DNA from: an uncultured Planctomycetaceae bacterium
GTDB lineage: Bacteria; Planctomycetota; Planctomycetia; Planctomycetales; Planctomycetaceae
DNA: 17,354 nucleotides
Direction: 5' to 3'
Assembly (NCBI GenBank): GCA_903921605.1
Contig: CAIXQV010000186.1
Span: forward strand, 1 to 17,354
In this document: piece after piece, positions 8,401 through 16,260 of the stretch
Position numbering within the stretch: the first letter of the stretch is position 1
Layout of the letters: every line of letters begins with the position of its first letter
Translations under genes and position numbers: made by a program
The notes under the pieces: generated by a model
The model's input: only the letters and a program-made list of their open reading frames with translations
The model's database searches: none
What the model was told of the DNA's origin: nothing

Positions 8401-8759
8401 CTCGCGACCGCAAAGCGCGAGTCACGCGATTCCAGGAAGATGAAGATTGTCAGGTGTTCCTGATCAGCTTGAAAGCCGGGGGTCTGGGTTTGAACCTGAC
8501 GGCCGCCGACTACGTCTTTCTGCTCGATCCGTGGTGGAATCCGGCTGTCGAAGCTCAGGCGATCGACCGAGCACACCGAGTCGGTCAGACTCGTACCGTG
8601 TTCGCTTATCGTTTGATCTGTCGCGATACGGTCGAAGAGAAAATCGCCGAGCTGCAAAAGCAGAAACGCGAATTGGCCGATGCCATCCTTGAAGGCGACG
8701 AAGCCAGCAGCGTCCTGCAGAATCTGTCTGTTGAGGATCTTGAGCTGCTGTTCTCGTAA
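5445..8759 (+). CDS. SWIM zinc-finger SNF2-family helicase
   Basis: This 1104-residue protein belongs to the SNF2/Swi2 superfamily 2 ATPases, which translocate on double-stranded DNA and remodel DNA-protein complexes; RapA is a distant bacterial relative. An N-terminal SWIM zinc finger is visible as C63-T-C65-x8-C74-K-H76. A long region without a recognised domain (about 100-610) follows. The ATPase core shows motif I DDMGLGKT (671-678, K677), motif II DEAQ (769-772) and motif III LSGTPIE (796-802). The helicase C-terminal lobe includes the GLGLNL segment and motif VI AHRVGQ (1043-1048) with its arginine. All core motifs are intact, so the ATPase should be active. The ATG at 5445 has no Shine-Dalgarno sequence but sits just before a well-formed N-terminus. 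It is transcribed alone and ends at a strong terminator. The partner or target is unknown. Confidence 0.93.
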   Translation: MTLAELLQNRFRADLRHRGAAYIEAERMTLVRVTPENIFGIVQDGAEFQTQLRYQPDDVVMFCTCEQYAKSKVCKHLWATILAADSGGYISSTLRPGRIAPFVAPNAYQPITMDDIEPGGVDPDGDARTPRGKPKVKTAPVQRTLRPWEARLVELKDNMDVSPDGRTKSDPEERQIFYEVDLEASKEAGKLVIQASQRQRRAGGQWGKIKPLKVRPGELDHIEHEDDRTFLSYLAGAIPERNNWTTQQAELRTSAHRFYVPFELGQLVLPDMCRSRRLRILGSDEAGEQLLSWDELDPWELTIRVRRDTESEGWKVAGLLIRGEEVMELADVPLVVPGGFVVSSDSIGLLRDFGAPEWMRMLATGGALHIPEADQHDFVDRLLDIPSLPRLDLPKELQLEEIRTIPSPILKITSPPMNRWRNDSLTAEVIFDYLGTPVSGSSARWAVVQREASRCIIRDRQFEGQCWEKLRQAGFRRRLGDLKQQINVEIARRDLGRAVRELVDHNWAVFADGSKVRQAGGLRFRVSSDVDWFDVHTDVDFEGRSVSFPELLRALERGDSTVRLDDGSLGILPEEWLEQIGMISGLGTATEDGLRFSTSQAALLDALLASQDNVDTDAGFDAMRERFRNFAGLEPVIVPDTFKGELRGYQQEGLAWMKFLCDFNFGGCLADDMGLGKTVQFIAMLLRRMEDKPNCPPSLVVVPRSLIFNWASESNRFAPHLKVMEYTGLERANLRTEFPKHHLILTTYGTVRRDIAVLKEFEFEYVVLDEAQTIKNPSSQIARASRLLKSNFRLALSGTPIENNAGDLWSIFEFLNPGMLGRSTAFRSHIADPDSKESRELVAKGLRPFILRRTKKQVAAELPDRLEETIYCDMEEEQRRLYDELRVHYRDSLLGLVQEQGLAKSRMHVLEALLRLRQAACHPALLKRGDEQEMYAKLDFLIPHLQELIAEGHKALVFSQFTSMLSIVRSHLDKENITYEYLDGKTRDRKARVTRFQEDEDCQVFLISLKAGGLGLNLTAADYVFLLDPWWNPAVEAQAIDRAHRVGQTRTVFAYRLICRDTVEEKIAELQKQKRELADAILEGDEASSVLQNLSVEDLELLFS

Positions 8760-8787
8760 CAGCCTCGTTCAAGTTGAGTATGACAAC

Positions 8788-8828
8788 AAATCAACCGGAC
8801 CGGCGAAAGCTGTCCGGTTGATTTTTTT
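8788..8828. terminator. Rho-independent terminator between convergent genes
   Basis: AAATCAACCGGAC (8788-8800) pairs perfectly with GTCCGGTTGATTT (8812-8824), leaving an 11-base loop. On the plus strand the stem runs into seven T residues (8822-8828), ideal for ending the SNF2 transcript 29 bases after its stop codon. On the minus strand the same stem is followed by a weaker T/G-rich stretch, so it may also help terminate the radical SAM transcript. Confidence 0.9.
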
Positions 8829-8840
8829 ATGTCCCTGGCG

Positions 8841-8875
8841 GCAACCTGACTCAGCTTGCAGGCGAAGCAGGTTGC
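8841..8875. repeat. Inverted repeat downstream of the radical SAM gene
   Basis: GCAACCTG (8841-8848) and CAGGTTGC (8868-8875) form an 8-bp perfect inverted repeat with a 19-base loop. It lies between the radical SAM stop codon and the shared terminator, so on the minus strand the two hairpins are in tandem. No T-run follows on either strand. It may protect the 3' end of the transcript. Confidence 0.4.
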
Positions 8876-8911
8876 TGGCTACATAGCTTGCTTCCGTCTC
8901 AAACACACAGC

Positions 8912-10603
8912 TCAGTTGCTGCAGGTCAACGCCACAACCGGCAGCAGATCTTCTTTACGGTTTGGCAGATCTGCAGTGCTTCGTGGATAAGTTGCTTTGC
9001 CCTTTGCAAAGTCAATTCCCATCTGCATCTCAACCGCCACGCGGTCTGACTGCTTTCCAAGATGCATGAATGCGGCCATATGAGACTGACAGAATTCAAA
9101 CTTCGCCATACCCATTGGCAACGTGCGAAGAGTATTGCTCCAGTAATGCCAGCGAACCTTAGGATTCCTGGTCATCCACCACGCGATTCGAGCCAACGCC
9201 TTGCCCATGGTCATGAACTCTTTCAGCGATGGCTTCTGGCGTCGTTCTGGCTTGAGCATCCGAGTCGTCCGCATGACTCGAGCCATGTAGCGTGCTGGTT
9301 CATACACCGTCCCCACGACCCTGCGATAATCATCGTAGATATCGGCACGGTCGCGAGTTGTCACATAGTTCAGTCCGCCTGTCGTGTTGTCCGAATTGGA
9401 GGCATTCTCCAGTCGATAGACACCCGAATTCGGAGGAAGCAGTTGATGGTTGCAGTCGATCATGCGACCTTCCTGCATCAATCGGCGCGTTAACTGTGTA
9501 TTGGGTAAGGCAACCAAAAGGCCGACCATCGCCACCATGATGCCAGTCTCTTCGATGCAATCAATCATCGCATCCGCGATGCCCGGCTTTTCACTGTCGA
9601 AGCCCAGAATGAAGCCCGCTGAGATTGAGATCCCATGTTCATACACATGATGAATCCGCTCCACGATGGGCTTCATCGAATTCATTTTCTTCTGAGTCAC
9701 CGCCAGCAAATCAGGATCAGGGGTCTCGATCCCCATAAAGACAAAGCGAAACTCACAGCGCTTCATCATTTCCAGCAGTTCATCGTCGTCCGCCAGGTTC
9801 ATCGACGCTTCCGTCGTGAAGTAAAACGGATAATCCCTGCGCTGGCACCAGGCTTCGAGTTCCGTTAATAGCTTCTTGACGAACTTCTTGTTGCCGATGA
9901 AATTATCGTCGGAGATATCAACCCAGCCGCGATGTCCCAGATCCGCCAGCCGGTCCAGTTCGGTCAGCACCTGCTCAACAGTTTTGCTGCGAGGAATTCG
10001 ACCGTAGAGTTCGATAATGTCGCAGAATTCACAGTTGAACGGACAGCCGCGGGAAATCTGGATGCCAGCCTGCAGATAGTTGTGAAACTCAACAAGGTCG
10101 AATCGCGGTGTGGGTGATGTTGTCACATCCGGCTTGTTGTCTCGCTCAAAGATTCCACACGGCTGACCTTCACGCCAGGAATCCAGCCAGACTGGAATAG
10201 TGACTTCGCCTTCACCCAGAACTCTGGCATCAGCGTTTTCGTAAATCTCAGGCTGGCTTGTAGGATCAGGACCGCCGACCACAATATACTTGCCATCACG
10301 ATTCGCTCGATCAATCAGGGCCAGGATTCCGGTTTGTTGCGGAATCATGCCTCCGGTGCAAATGATGTCGGCCGAGTTCCATTCGTCGTCGCGAAGGTCG
10401 CGGACATTCAGATCGACCAACTGAAACGTCCAGTGCTGCGGCAACAACGCCGCCACGGTCAACAGGCCCAGCGGAGGAGCCACGGTCTTGGCTCCGGTCG
10501 TTGCCGCGGATTCGGTCAGATTCCAAAAATTCGACGCCTGAAACCTGGGCTGAATGAGCAGGCAGCGTACGGCATCTTCCGGGCTTCGATCAGGTCGGGC
10601 CAT
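8912..10603 (-). CDS. B12-binding radical SAM protein, DUF4070-type
   Basis: The product has 563 residues from the ATG at 10603. Residues about 12-150 look like a cobalamin-binding Rossmann domain (RCLLIQPRF at 13-21, VDLNVRDL at 63-70, VVGGPDP at 108-114). The classical DxHxxG motif is not visible, which is common in B12-radical SAM methylases. The radical SAM core carries C187-x3-C191-x2-C194, which should bind the [4Fe-4S] cluster and SAM, within CDIIELYGR. A segment AGFILGFDSE (329-338) and a C-terminal DUF4070-like region follow. The family includes HpnP-type methylases that act on hopanoids, but many members have unknown substrates. An upstream TTG at 10693 would add 30 residues that look non-conserved, so I prefer the ATG. 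No Shine-Dalgarno sequence is seen. It is a single gene, divergent from the DUF4159-MoxR cluster. Confidence 0.87.
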   Translation of the reverse strand: MARPDRSPEDAVRCLLIQPRFQASNFWNLTESAATTGAKTVAPPLGLLTVAALLPQHWTFQLVDLNVRDLRDDEWNSADIICTGGMIPQQTGILALIDRANRDGKYIVVGGPDPTSQPEIYENADARVLGEGEVTIPVWLDSWREGQPCGIFERDNKPDVTTSPTPRFDLVEFHNYLQAGIQISRGCPFNCEFCDIIELYGRIPRSKTVEQVLTELDRLADLGHRGWVDISDDNFIGNKKFVKKLLTELEAWCQRRDYPFYFTTEASMNLADDDELLEMMKRCEFRFVFMGIETPDPDLLAVTQKKMNSMKPIVERIHHVYEHGISISAGFILGFDSEKPGIADAMIDCIEETGIMVAMVGLLVALPNTQLTRRLMQEGRMIDCNHQLLPPNSGVYRLENASNSDNTTGGLNYVTTRDRADIYDDYRRVVGTVYEPARYMARVMRTTRMLKPERRQKPSLKEFMTMGKALARIAWWMTRNPKVRWHYWSNTLRTLPMGMAKFEFCQSHMAAFMHLGKQSDRVAVEMQMGIDFAKGKATYPRSTADLPNRKEDLLPVVALTCSN

Positions 10604-11011
10604 CAGAAACACATCTTTGTCAGAGGGAAAGAAATCCAGGGAAACTGCAGTGATCCCCTGGGTCCCTTGAGTGTGTAAGGGACCACGGTCCAAGTCAACG
10701 ACTCACACGCGTTCGTTTACTAATCTCAACAAGTCCGTCGGATTCCTCGGACGACGACCTCCGGAACTGCTCAAAATCTTAGCATTTTCTGGGGGTTAGT
10801 AAGATTATCGGAGCAGTATTCAAAGGACCAGTGGGTCGTTTGACTCGCCCCGGATGTTCGTCCCTGGCACCGGGCTTATGCGATCTCTTCTTAAACAACA
10901 GCCTAGGCGCACCGGGCGCGTTGACGGTGGCATAGTGACGAAGAATCTGCGAAAACCTGTCGAACGTATTGGCAAACTTTTTCCAGAAGCTGACTTCAGG
11001 GGCTGCTGCGA
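10604..11011. other. Divergent 408-base spacer with short repeats
   Basis: This stretch separates the radical SAM gene from the DUF4159 gene and must hold both promoters, though none is clear. Visible structures are an inverted repeat AATCTTA/TAAGATT (10775-10781 and 10800-10806), an 8-base palindrome GCCTAGGC (10901-10908), and a 9-base direct repeat GCACCGGGC at 10867-10875 and 10909-10917. Minus-strand open frames over 10779-11092 overlap the start of the DUF4159 gene and do not resemble a known protein. Confidence 0.4.
10998..11002 (+). promoter_or_regulatory. Probable Shine-Dalgarno site of the DUF4159 gene
   Basis: AGGGG lies 9 bases before the ATG at 11012 and supports that start. It leads directly into a typical signal peptide. 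Confidence 0.5.
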
Positions 11012-11869
11012 ATGAAACCACGTCATTGGATAGTGGCAATGGCTCTCGCGGCACTGTGCGTGTCCGCCGTGGCCATGGCTCAGCGGGGACAATTCCGAGG
11101 ACAGTTTCGCGGCGGCGGGCGATATCGAAACCTTCAGGGTGCGGACGGCCGAGTCGAACGGAACGGAGTTCCGGACTGGAAGCTGGACGAAAAGTTCAAG
11201 GATGATGTCTTCACGTTCGTTCGTATTCGCTATCGCTCAACAGGGCGTTGGGCCTGGGACACAGACTACCCCGATGCGGACTTGAACTTCTCTTATCGTC
11301 TTCAGCAGTTGACATCTTTGCATACTGATCCCGACGGTGTCATCATCGAACTGACCGATCCACGTCTGTTCGATTATCCCTTCATCTACATCATCGAACC
11401 GGGCTACATCTATCTTGAAGAGGACGAGCGTCAGGCTCTGCGCACTTACCTGCTGAATGGTGGGTTTTTGATGGTAGATGACTTCTGGGGCGAGGATGAA
11501 TGGAAGGGCTTCTGGGACGCGATGAAGCAGGTCTTTCCGGAACGGGAGTACGTCGATCTGCCGCTTGAGCATCCAATCTTCCATTGCGTTTATGATCTCA
11601 AAGAGCGACCTCAGATCCCGGCTATTGGGTTTGCTCAACAGATGGCCAATGGTGAAATCTATTCAGCGCAGGGTGAAGGTACGGAAGAGGTTCACTATCG
11701 AGCACTCTTCGATGACAATGGTCGCATGATGGCCTTTATCGGACACAATACAGATCTCGGTGATGGCTGGGAGCGCGAAGGGGAAGATCCGTGGTACTTC
11801 AAAGAGTTCTCGGAGAAAAAAGCTTACCCGCTGGGGATTAATGTCATCTTCTATGCGATGACGCATTAG
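11012..11869 (+). CDS. Secreted DUF4159-domain protein
   Basis: This 285-residue protein has a signal peptide (about 1-23, ending VAMA) and then a short Arg/Gly/Gln-rich stretch with the tandem unit RGQFRG. From residue about 65 it is a single DUF4159 domain: YPDADLNF (86-93), a hydrophobic strand before IIEPGYIYL, LLNGGFLMVDDFW (147-159), EHPIFH (186-191), AFIGHN (241-246) and a C-terminal GINVIFYAMTH (275-285). DUF4159 has no settled function; it is often found beside or fused to BatA/vWA proteins. Here it is a stand-alone exported protein. The spacing of GG, HPI and GH motifs parallels ThuA proteins and suggests a class I amidotransferase-like fold. It starts a four-gene plus-strand cluster, 93 bases before the MoxR gene. 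Confidence 0.85.
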   Translation: MKPRHWIVAMALAALCVSAVAMAQRGQFRGQFRGGGRYRNLQGADGRVERNGVPDWKLDEKFKDDVFTFVRIRYRSTGRWAWDTDYPDADLNFSYRLQQLTSLHTDPDGVIIELTDPRLFDYPFIYIIEPGYIYLEEDERQALRTYLLNGGFLMVDDFWGEDEWKGFWDAMKQVFPEREYVDLPLEHPIFHCVYDLKERPQIPAIGFAQQMANGEIYSAQGEGTEEVHYRALFDDNGRMMAFIGHNTDLGDGWEREGEDPWYFKEFSEKKAYPLGINVIFYAMTH

Positions 11870-11962
11870 CGACTGGCCTGTCGTTTTTGGTTTTCAGTTT
11901 TCGGACATGTGCGGCTCTCCGGGAACCCTATTCTTCTGGCCCAGAAATACGAAAGCAGGTTC

Positions 11963-12991
11963 ATGACTACCCCAACGGAACTCACCGTCGAACGAGAACG
12001 AGAACTGATCACTCAGCTAAAGCAAATGCGAAAGCAGATTGACGCGGAGTTGTCTCGAGTCATCGTCGGCCAAAAGGAAGTCGTGCGACAGTTGCTGATT
12101 TCTCTGATGGCAGGTGGCAATTGCCTGATCACCGGAGCACCCGGATTGGCCAAGACTCTGCTGGTCAAGTCGATCGCTCAATTGTTTGATCTGAAGTTTA
12201 ACCGCATCCAGTTTACTCCCGACCTGATGCCCGCCGACATCACCGGCACGGAAGTTCTGGAAGAAGACGGTGCCGGTGGACGATCGATGCGATTCATCCC
12301 GGGGCCGATTTTTTCCAACGTGCTGCTGGCCGACGAAATCAATCGAACGCCACCCAAGACACAATCTGCTTTGCTGGAAGCCATGCAGGAACATCAGGTC
12401 ACTGCCGCCGGTCGACGCTATCCACTGGATGAGCCATTCTTTGTGCTCGCCACGCAGAACCCGATCGAGATGGAAGGCACCTACCCACTACCAGAAGCTC
12501 AGCTCGATCGATTTATGTTCAATGTCATGATCGATTATCTGCCAGAGGATGACGAAGTGGCTGTGGTGCAGCAAACGACGTCTCGAAGCTTCCAGCCAAT
12601 CAAATCGCTGTTCTCCGGCGAAACTGTTCGAGAATTCCATCAGGTCGTTCAACGCGTTCCCATCGCGGATGACGTCATTCGGTACGCCGTGCGTCTGGCC
12701 GCCGCATCAAGACCGGGTCAGAAGGGGACTCCTGACTTCATCAATGATCTTGTCTCGTGGGGCGCGGGACTGCGAGCAGGACAGTATCTGGTTCTGGGCG
12801 GAAAAGCTCAGGCTCTGCTGGATGGACGCTCGTACGTTTCCAGCAAAGATATTCAGGCACTTGCCAAGCCAGTATTACGTCACCGCATTCTTCCCAATTA
12901 CCGAGCCGAAGCGCAGGGAGTCACTGTGGACTCGCTGGTGGATCGATTGCTGGCAGTGGTTGAACATCCGAAGAACGAATCAGTGGCCTGA
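11963..12991 (+). CDS. MoxR-family AAA+ ATPase
   Basis: The product has 342 residues. It shows Walker A GAPGLAKT (58-65, K64), Walker B LLADEIN (121-127, D124/E125), sensor-1 region ATQNP, and the LPEAQLDRF segment typical of MoxR (AAA_3 plus a lid domain). MoxR ATPases act as chaperones that load metal or cofactors into, or help assemble, partner complexes together with vWA-domain proteins. The neighbouring DUF58 and BatA-like genes are the usual partners. The ATG at 11963 is preferred to a GTG at 11909 because the extra 18 residues do not look like family sequence, and the ATG is followed by the normal helical N-terminus. An AGG close upstream is only a weak ribosome site. The gene lies 51 bases before the DUF58 gene. 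Confidence 0.93.
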   Translation: MTTPTELTVERERELITQLKQMRKQIDAELSRVIVGQKEVVRQLLISLMAGGNCLITGAPGLAKTLLVKSIAQLFDLKFNRIQFTPDLMPADITGTEVLEEDGAGGRSMRFIPGPIFSNVLLADEINRTPPKTQSALLEAMQEHQVTAAGRRYPLDEPFFVLATQNPIEMEGTYPLPEAQLDRFMFNVMIDYLPEDDEVAVVQQTTSRSFQPIKSLFSGETVREFHQVVQRVPIADDVIRYAVRLAAASRPGQKGTPDFINDLVSWGAGLRAGQYLVLGGKAQALLDGRSYVSSKDIQALAKPVLRHRILPNYRAEAQGVTVDSLVDRLLAVVEHPKNESVA

Positions 12992-13042
12992 CAAGGGCGA
13001 CGTCCTCTTGAGGTATTAACCGTTTACTCTGGCTGGCCGCTT

Positions 13043-13933
13043 ATGTCCGCAGACCTCATGAATCCGAATGTGGTGATGAGCATTCGTTCGCTGGAAATGC
13101 GAGCCAAGCTTGTCGTGGATGGTTTCCGAACAGGGTTGAACAAAAGCCCGAGACATGGATTCTCCGTCGAATTCTCCGAGTATCGTCCTTATGCTCAGGG
13201 CGATGATCCGAGATTTCTGGATTGGAAACTGTTTGCTCGCACGGATCGAAGTTACATCCGTTTGTTTGAAGATGAAACGAACCTGCGATGCTACATCGTG
13301 CTGGATATCAGTCGCTCGATGTCGTTCGGTTCTGGTGAGTACACAAAACACGACTACGCCCGAACGCTGGCAGCGTCGCTCGCCTGGCTTTTGAATCGTC
13401 AGGGCGATGCTGTCGGTCTGACGCTGTTCGATGAACACGTCCGTACGATCGTCCCCGCGCGATATCGTCCGGGACAACTTCGCCGGCTCTTTGTAACTCT
13501 GGAAGAACCCGCGTCTGGACTGAGCACAAATCCCGGAGTTGCTCTTGAAGATGTCGCTCAACGCCTGCGCAAACGCGGCCTCGTCATCCTGATCTCCGAT
13601 ATGCTGGCACCGGTGCAACAAATTGGCGACGGTTTGCGATTGCTGCGAGGTTGCCTGCATGATCTTGTCGTGTTTCAGGTCCTCGATCCGGCCGAGAAGA
13701 CATTGAATTTTGACGGCCCCAAGCTGTTTGAAGATCTCGAAAACGGTCAGAAAATCTTTAGCGACCCCGACACAATTCGTAACGAATACCTGTCACGCTT
13801 TGATGCTCACAACCGTGCGGTTCAGGCGGAATGCGAAGCCGTCGGCGCCGCGTGGCGACAGCTAGTAACCAACGAGCCCCTTGAATTAGCACTGGCCGAA
13901 TTCCTGCAGGCACGCAGGCAAAGAAGTCGGTAG
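13043..13933 (+). CDS. DUF58-domain protein with vWA-like fold
   Basis: This 296-residue protein carries the DUF58 signature YRPYAQGDDPRFLDWKLFAR (47-66), then a von Willebrand A-like domain whose metal site reads D88-I-S90-R-S92, and a LVILISD strand further on. No membrane segment or signal peptide is seen, so it should be cytosolic, consistent with being an adaptor between MoxR and membrane partners. DUF58 genes almost always sit next to moxR. The DxSxS residues are intact, so metal binding is likely. The ATG at 13043 gives the normal N-terminus; in-frame ATGs follow at residues 6 and 12 and cannot be excluded. No clear Shine-Dalgarno sequence is present. The next gene begins 56 bases downstream. 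Confidence 0.9.
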   Translation: MSADLMNPNVVMSIRSLEMRAKLVVDGFRTGLNKSPRHGFSVEFSEYRPYAQGDDPRFLDWKLFARTDRSYIRLFEDETNLRCYIVLDISRSMSFGSGEYTKHDYARTLAASLAWLLNRQGDAVGLTLFDEHVRTIVPARYRPGQLRRLFVTLEEPASGLSTNPGVALEDVAQRLRKRGLVILISDMLAPVQQIGDGLRLLRGCLHDLVVFQVLDPAEKTLNFDGPKLFEDLENGQKIFSDPDTIRNEYLSRFDAHNRAVQAECEAVGAAWRQLVTNEPLELALAEFLQARRQRSR

Positions 13934-13989
13934 GATTCGTTTCCCGTAGCGTGGGCGTTTGTCGTTCGGAATTCAACAAGATCCAACCC

Positions 13990-16224
13990 ATGTTTGAATT
14001 ACTCTATACAGGATTTGCGGTCGCCGGTGGGTTATTGGCGGGTGTGCCGATTGCCTTGCACATGCTCCGACGCACGCCTGCCGTTCGAATGCCATTCAGC
14101 GTCGTCCGCTTTCTGACTCCGACTCTGCCCAAAACGACGAAGCGCTCGACGATCGAACATTGGCCGCTGATGCTGCTGCGGATCCTATCCGTGATTCTGA
14201 TTGCCCTCGCTTTCGCAAGGCCTTTCCAACGAGTCACTGTCGCCAAAGCGGCGGAATCCGGAACTGCTGACCGAGTTGCTCTGCTCATCGATGCCAGCGC
14301 CAGTATGCGACGTGATGGGCTGCGAGAAGCCGTGATTGCAGAGATTCAGAAGGTCGTGGCGGAACTCAACGAGGAGGACACGCTGAGCCTGGCTGTGTTC
14401 TCTGAGAACGCTCGAACGCTGCTGAGTTCATCCGAGTGGACCCAGGCCGAACCGGCCAGCCGCTCAGCGCTCATTGAACGCGTCACGAATGCCTATGAAC
14501 CAGACTGGTTGGCGACTAACACCGCCACCGCGATGTTGGAGGCGGCCGATGAAGTTGCCAGAGAGCAAGGGACGGCAGGCCCCGATGGAGAACGTCGTGT
14601 CGTCTTGATCACTGATTTTCAGGAAGGCAGTGATCTGGATGCCGTGCGTTCCGGAACCTGGCCGGATTCCGTGAAGCTCGATCTTCGCATCGTTCAGCCA
14701 GCAGCAACTGGTAATGCGGGACTGAGTCTTGCGGAAGATGGACGTACCGGAAGAATTCGTGTGCGAGTGACAAACTCCGGCGACGCAACCGTGACAAATT
14801 ATTCCCTGTCAACATTTGACGTCGCCGGAAATCCCGTCGGAAAACCCATCACTGCCGAAGTCGGCGGCGGTCAGCGCAAGACAATTACCATGCCAGAGGT
14901 GACGGAAGGGCAACCGCTGATTGCTGGTGTCGAAATCCTTAACGACCCACATCCGTTTGATAATGTGGTCGATCTTCCGCTCGATGAAGTTGGTGCCGTG
15001 CAGATCGCTCATGCAGGACCGGTCGATACAAACAACGCAGACACGATGCGATATTATCTGCAGCGAGTTCTCGATGGGCATGAAACTGCCCCAGTTGAAG
15101 TAGTGGACCTCGTTGGCAGCGACAGCATTGCTCTGCCGGTCCCCGAGAATGTTCGGCTGGCGATCGTAACCGACACAGTTTCTGAAGGACTGGTCACGTC
15201 TCTGAACGGATTGCTTGATCGCGGCGGTATCGTCATGGTTGCCTTGAAGAGCACTGACATGGCCTCATCACTCAAATCGCTGCTGCCGGAGAACACAGGG
15301 ATTGAGGAGGCTTCCGTAACTGACTATGCCATGCTCGGCCAGCTGGATTTTTCCAATAGCCTCCTCACGCCGTTTGCTGATGCGAGGTTTGCAGATTTCT
15401 CGTCAATACGCTTCTGGCATTTTCGAAAACTCACGCTGGACCCTAACCAGGCTCAGGCCGTTCGAGTTCTCGCAAAATTCGATTCCGGCTCACCCGCGAT
15501 ACTTGAATCATCGCGACCATCCGGAGGACGTCTCTTTATCCTTGCTGCGGGCTGGCATCCGGAGGACAGTCAGTGGGCTCTGTCGACACGATTTCCTCCC
15601 ATGATTCATCGGCTCGTTCAATTGGCGAATCCGCGAAAGTCCGGACACCTTCTTTTCGAAGCGGGGCAACGCATCAGCCCTGCGGAGATCTCGGGATCAG
15701 AAACATGGACCTTGACCGCTCCGGACGGCACCGTGCAAACACCTACAGCGCTCAAGGCAATAGCCGACCCGGCGCAACCGATTATCGTTTCGCCAGCGCC
15801 TGAGTCAAAAGCGACCACATCGGCCGACAACAGCAAAGCAACGGAGGCCAGTCCTGTTCAGACCGCTTCTGTATCGCCGACCATTGCATTATCAACACCC
15901 GGTCGATGGACATTAACCGGGGAGACCGCCGAGGGCCCAAAGACTGTCAGCCTGCTTGTCACCGTCGCCGCATCAGAAAGTCGAACCGAGCCATTTCCCG
16001 CCGGCCAATTGCAGGCGCTGGGCATGTCGCCAGAGGTCGCTACGGTGCAGAATGCAACGACAGAGCAGCCAACTCTCGCTGAGACGGCACAGCTCGACTC
16101 AATCGAATTGGAATCTCAGCAAAAATTCTGGCGCTGGTTTCTGCTGGCCGGACTCATCCTGCTCGCAATCGAAAGCATCGTCGCCGCAACAATTGAACGC
16201 AGCCGGCGGCTGATTGAGTCATAG
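13990..16224 (+). CDS. BatA-like membrane protein with vWA domain and amidotransferase-like middle region
   Basis: The 744-residue product begins with the BatA (aerotolerance-type) N-terminal module: two membrane segments at about 4-24 and 58-77 around a basic loop containing RRTPAVRMPFSVVRFL. A vWA domain follows with D101-A-S103-A-S105. The middle (about 337-560) contains VRLAIVTDTVSEGL (from about 388) and LLDRGGIVMVAL, resembling a degenerate class I amidotransferase domain. A segment with AAGWHPEDSQWALS is usual in planctomycete BatA-like proteins. A Ser/Thr/Ala/Pro-rich linker spans about 596-632, and a final membrane segment lies at about 714-734. It probably sits in the cytoplasmic membrane as the effector or client of MoxR-DUF58. 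The ATG at 13990 is chosen over a GTG at 13951, which adds residues without family character. Unlike standard bat operons, no DUF4381, batB or batC gene follows. Confidence 0.85.
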   Translation: MFELLYTGFAVAGGLLAGVPIALHMLRRTPAVRMPFSVVRFLTPTLPKTTKRSTIEHWPLMLLRILSVILIALAFARPFQRVTVAKAAESGTADRVALLIDASASMRRDGLREAVIAEIQKVVAELNEEDTLSLAVFSENARTLLSSSEWTQAEPASRSALIERVTNAYEPDWLATNTATAMLEAADEVAREQGTAGPDGERRVVLITDFQEGSDLDAVRSGTWPDSVKLDLRIVQPAATGNAGLSLAEDGRTGRIRVRVTNSGDATVTNYSLSTFDVAGNPVGKPITAEVGGGQRKTITMPEVTEGQPLIAGVEILNDPHPFDNVVDLPLDEVGAVQIAHAGPVDTNNADTMRYYLQRVLDGHETAPVEVVDLVGSDSIALPVPENVRLAIVTDTVSEGLVTSLNGLLDRGGIVMVALKSTDMASSLKSLLPENTGIEEASVTDYAMLGQLDFSNSLLTPFADARFADFSSIRFWHFRKLTLDPNQAQAVRVLAKFDSGSPAILESSRPSGGRLFILAAGWHPEDSQWALSTRFPPMIHRLVQLANPRKSGHLLFEAGQRISPAEISGSETWTLTAPDGTVQTPTALKAIADPAQPIIVSPAPESKATTSADNSKATEASPVQTASVSPTIALSTPGRWTLTGETAEGPKTVSLLVTVAASESRTEPFPAGQLQALGMSPEVATVQNATTEQPTLAETAQLDSIELESQQKFWRWFLLAGLILLAIESIVAATIERSRRLIES

Positions 16225-16260
16225 AACGTCTGCAGGCCCTAAAGAAGCGAATAGCCTGAG

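Noticed and set aside
10604..10693. N-terminal extension of the radical SAM protein from a TTG at 10693
   Set aside because: The 30 extra residues do not look like the family N-terminus, while the ATG at 10603 leads directly into the B12-binding domain.
10779..11092. Two overlapping minus-strand open frames of about 90 codons in the divergent spacer
   Set aside because: They overlap each other and the DUF4159 start, have no ribosome site and no recognised domain.
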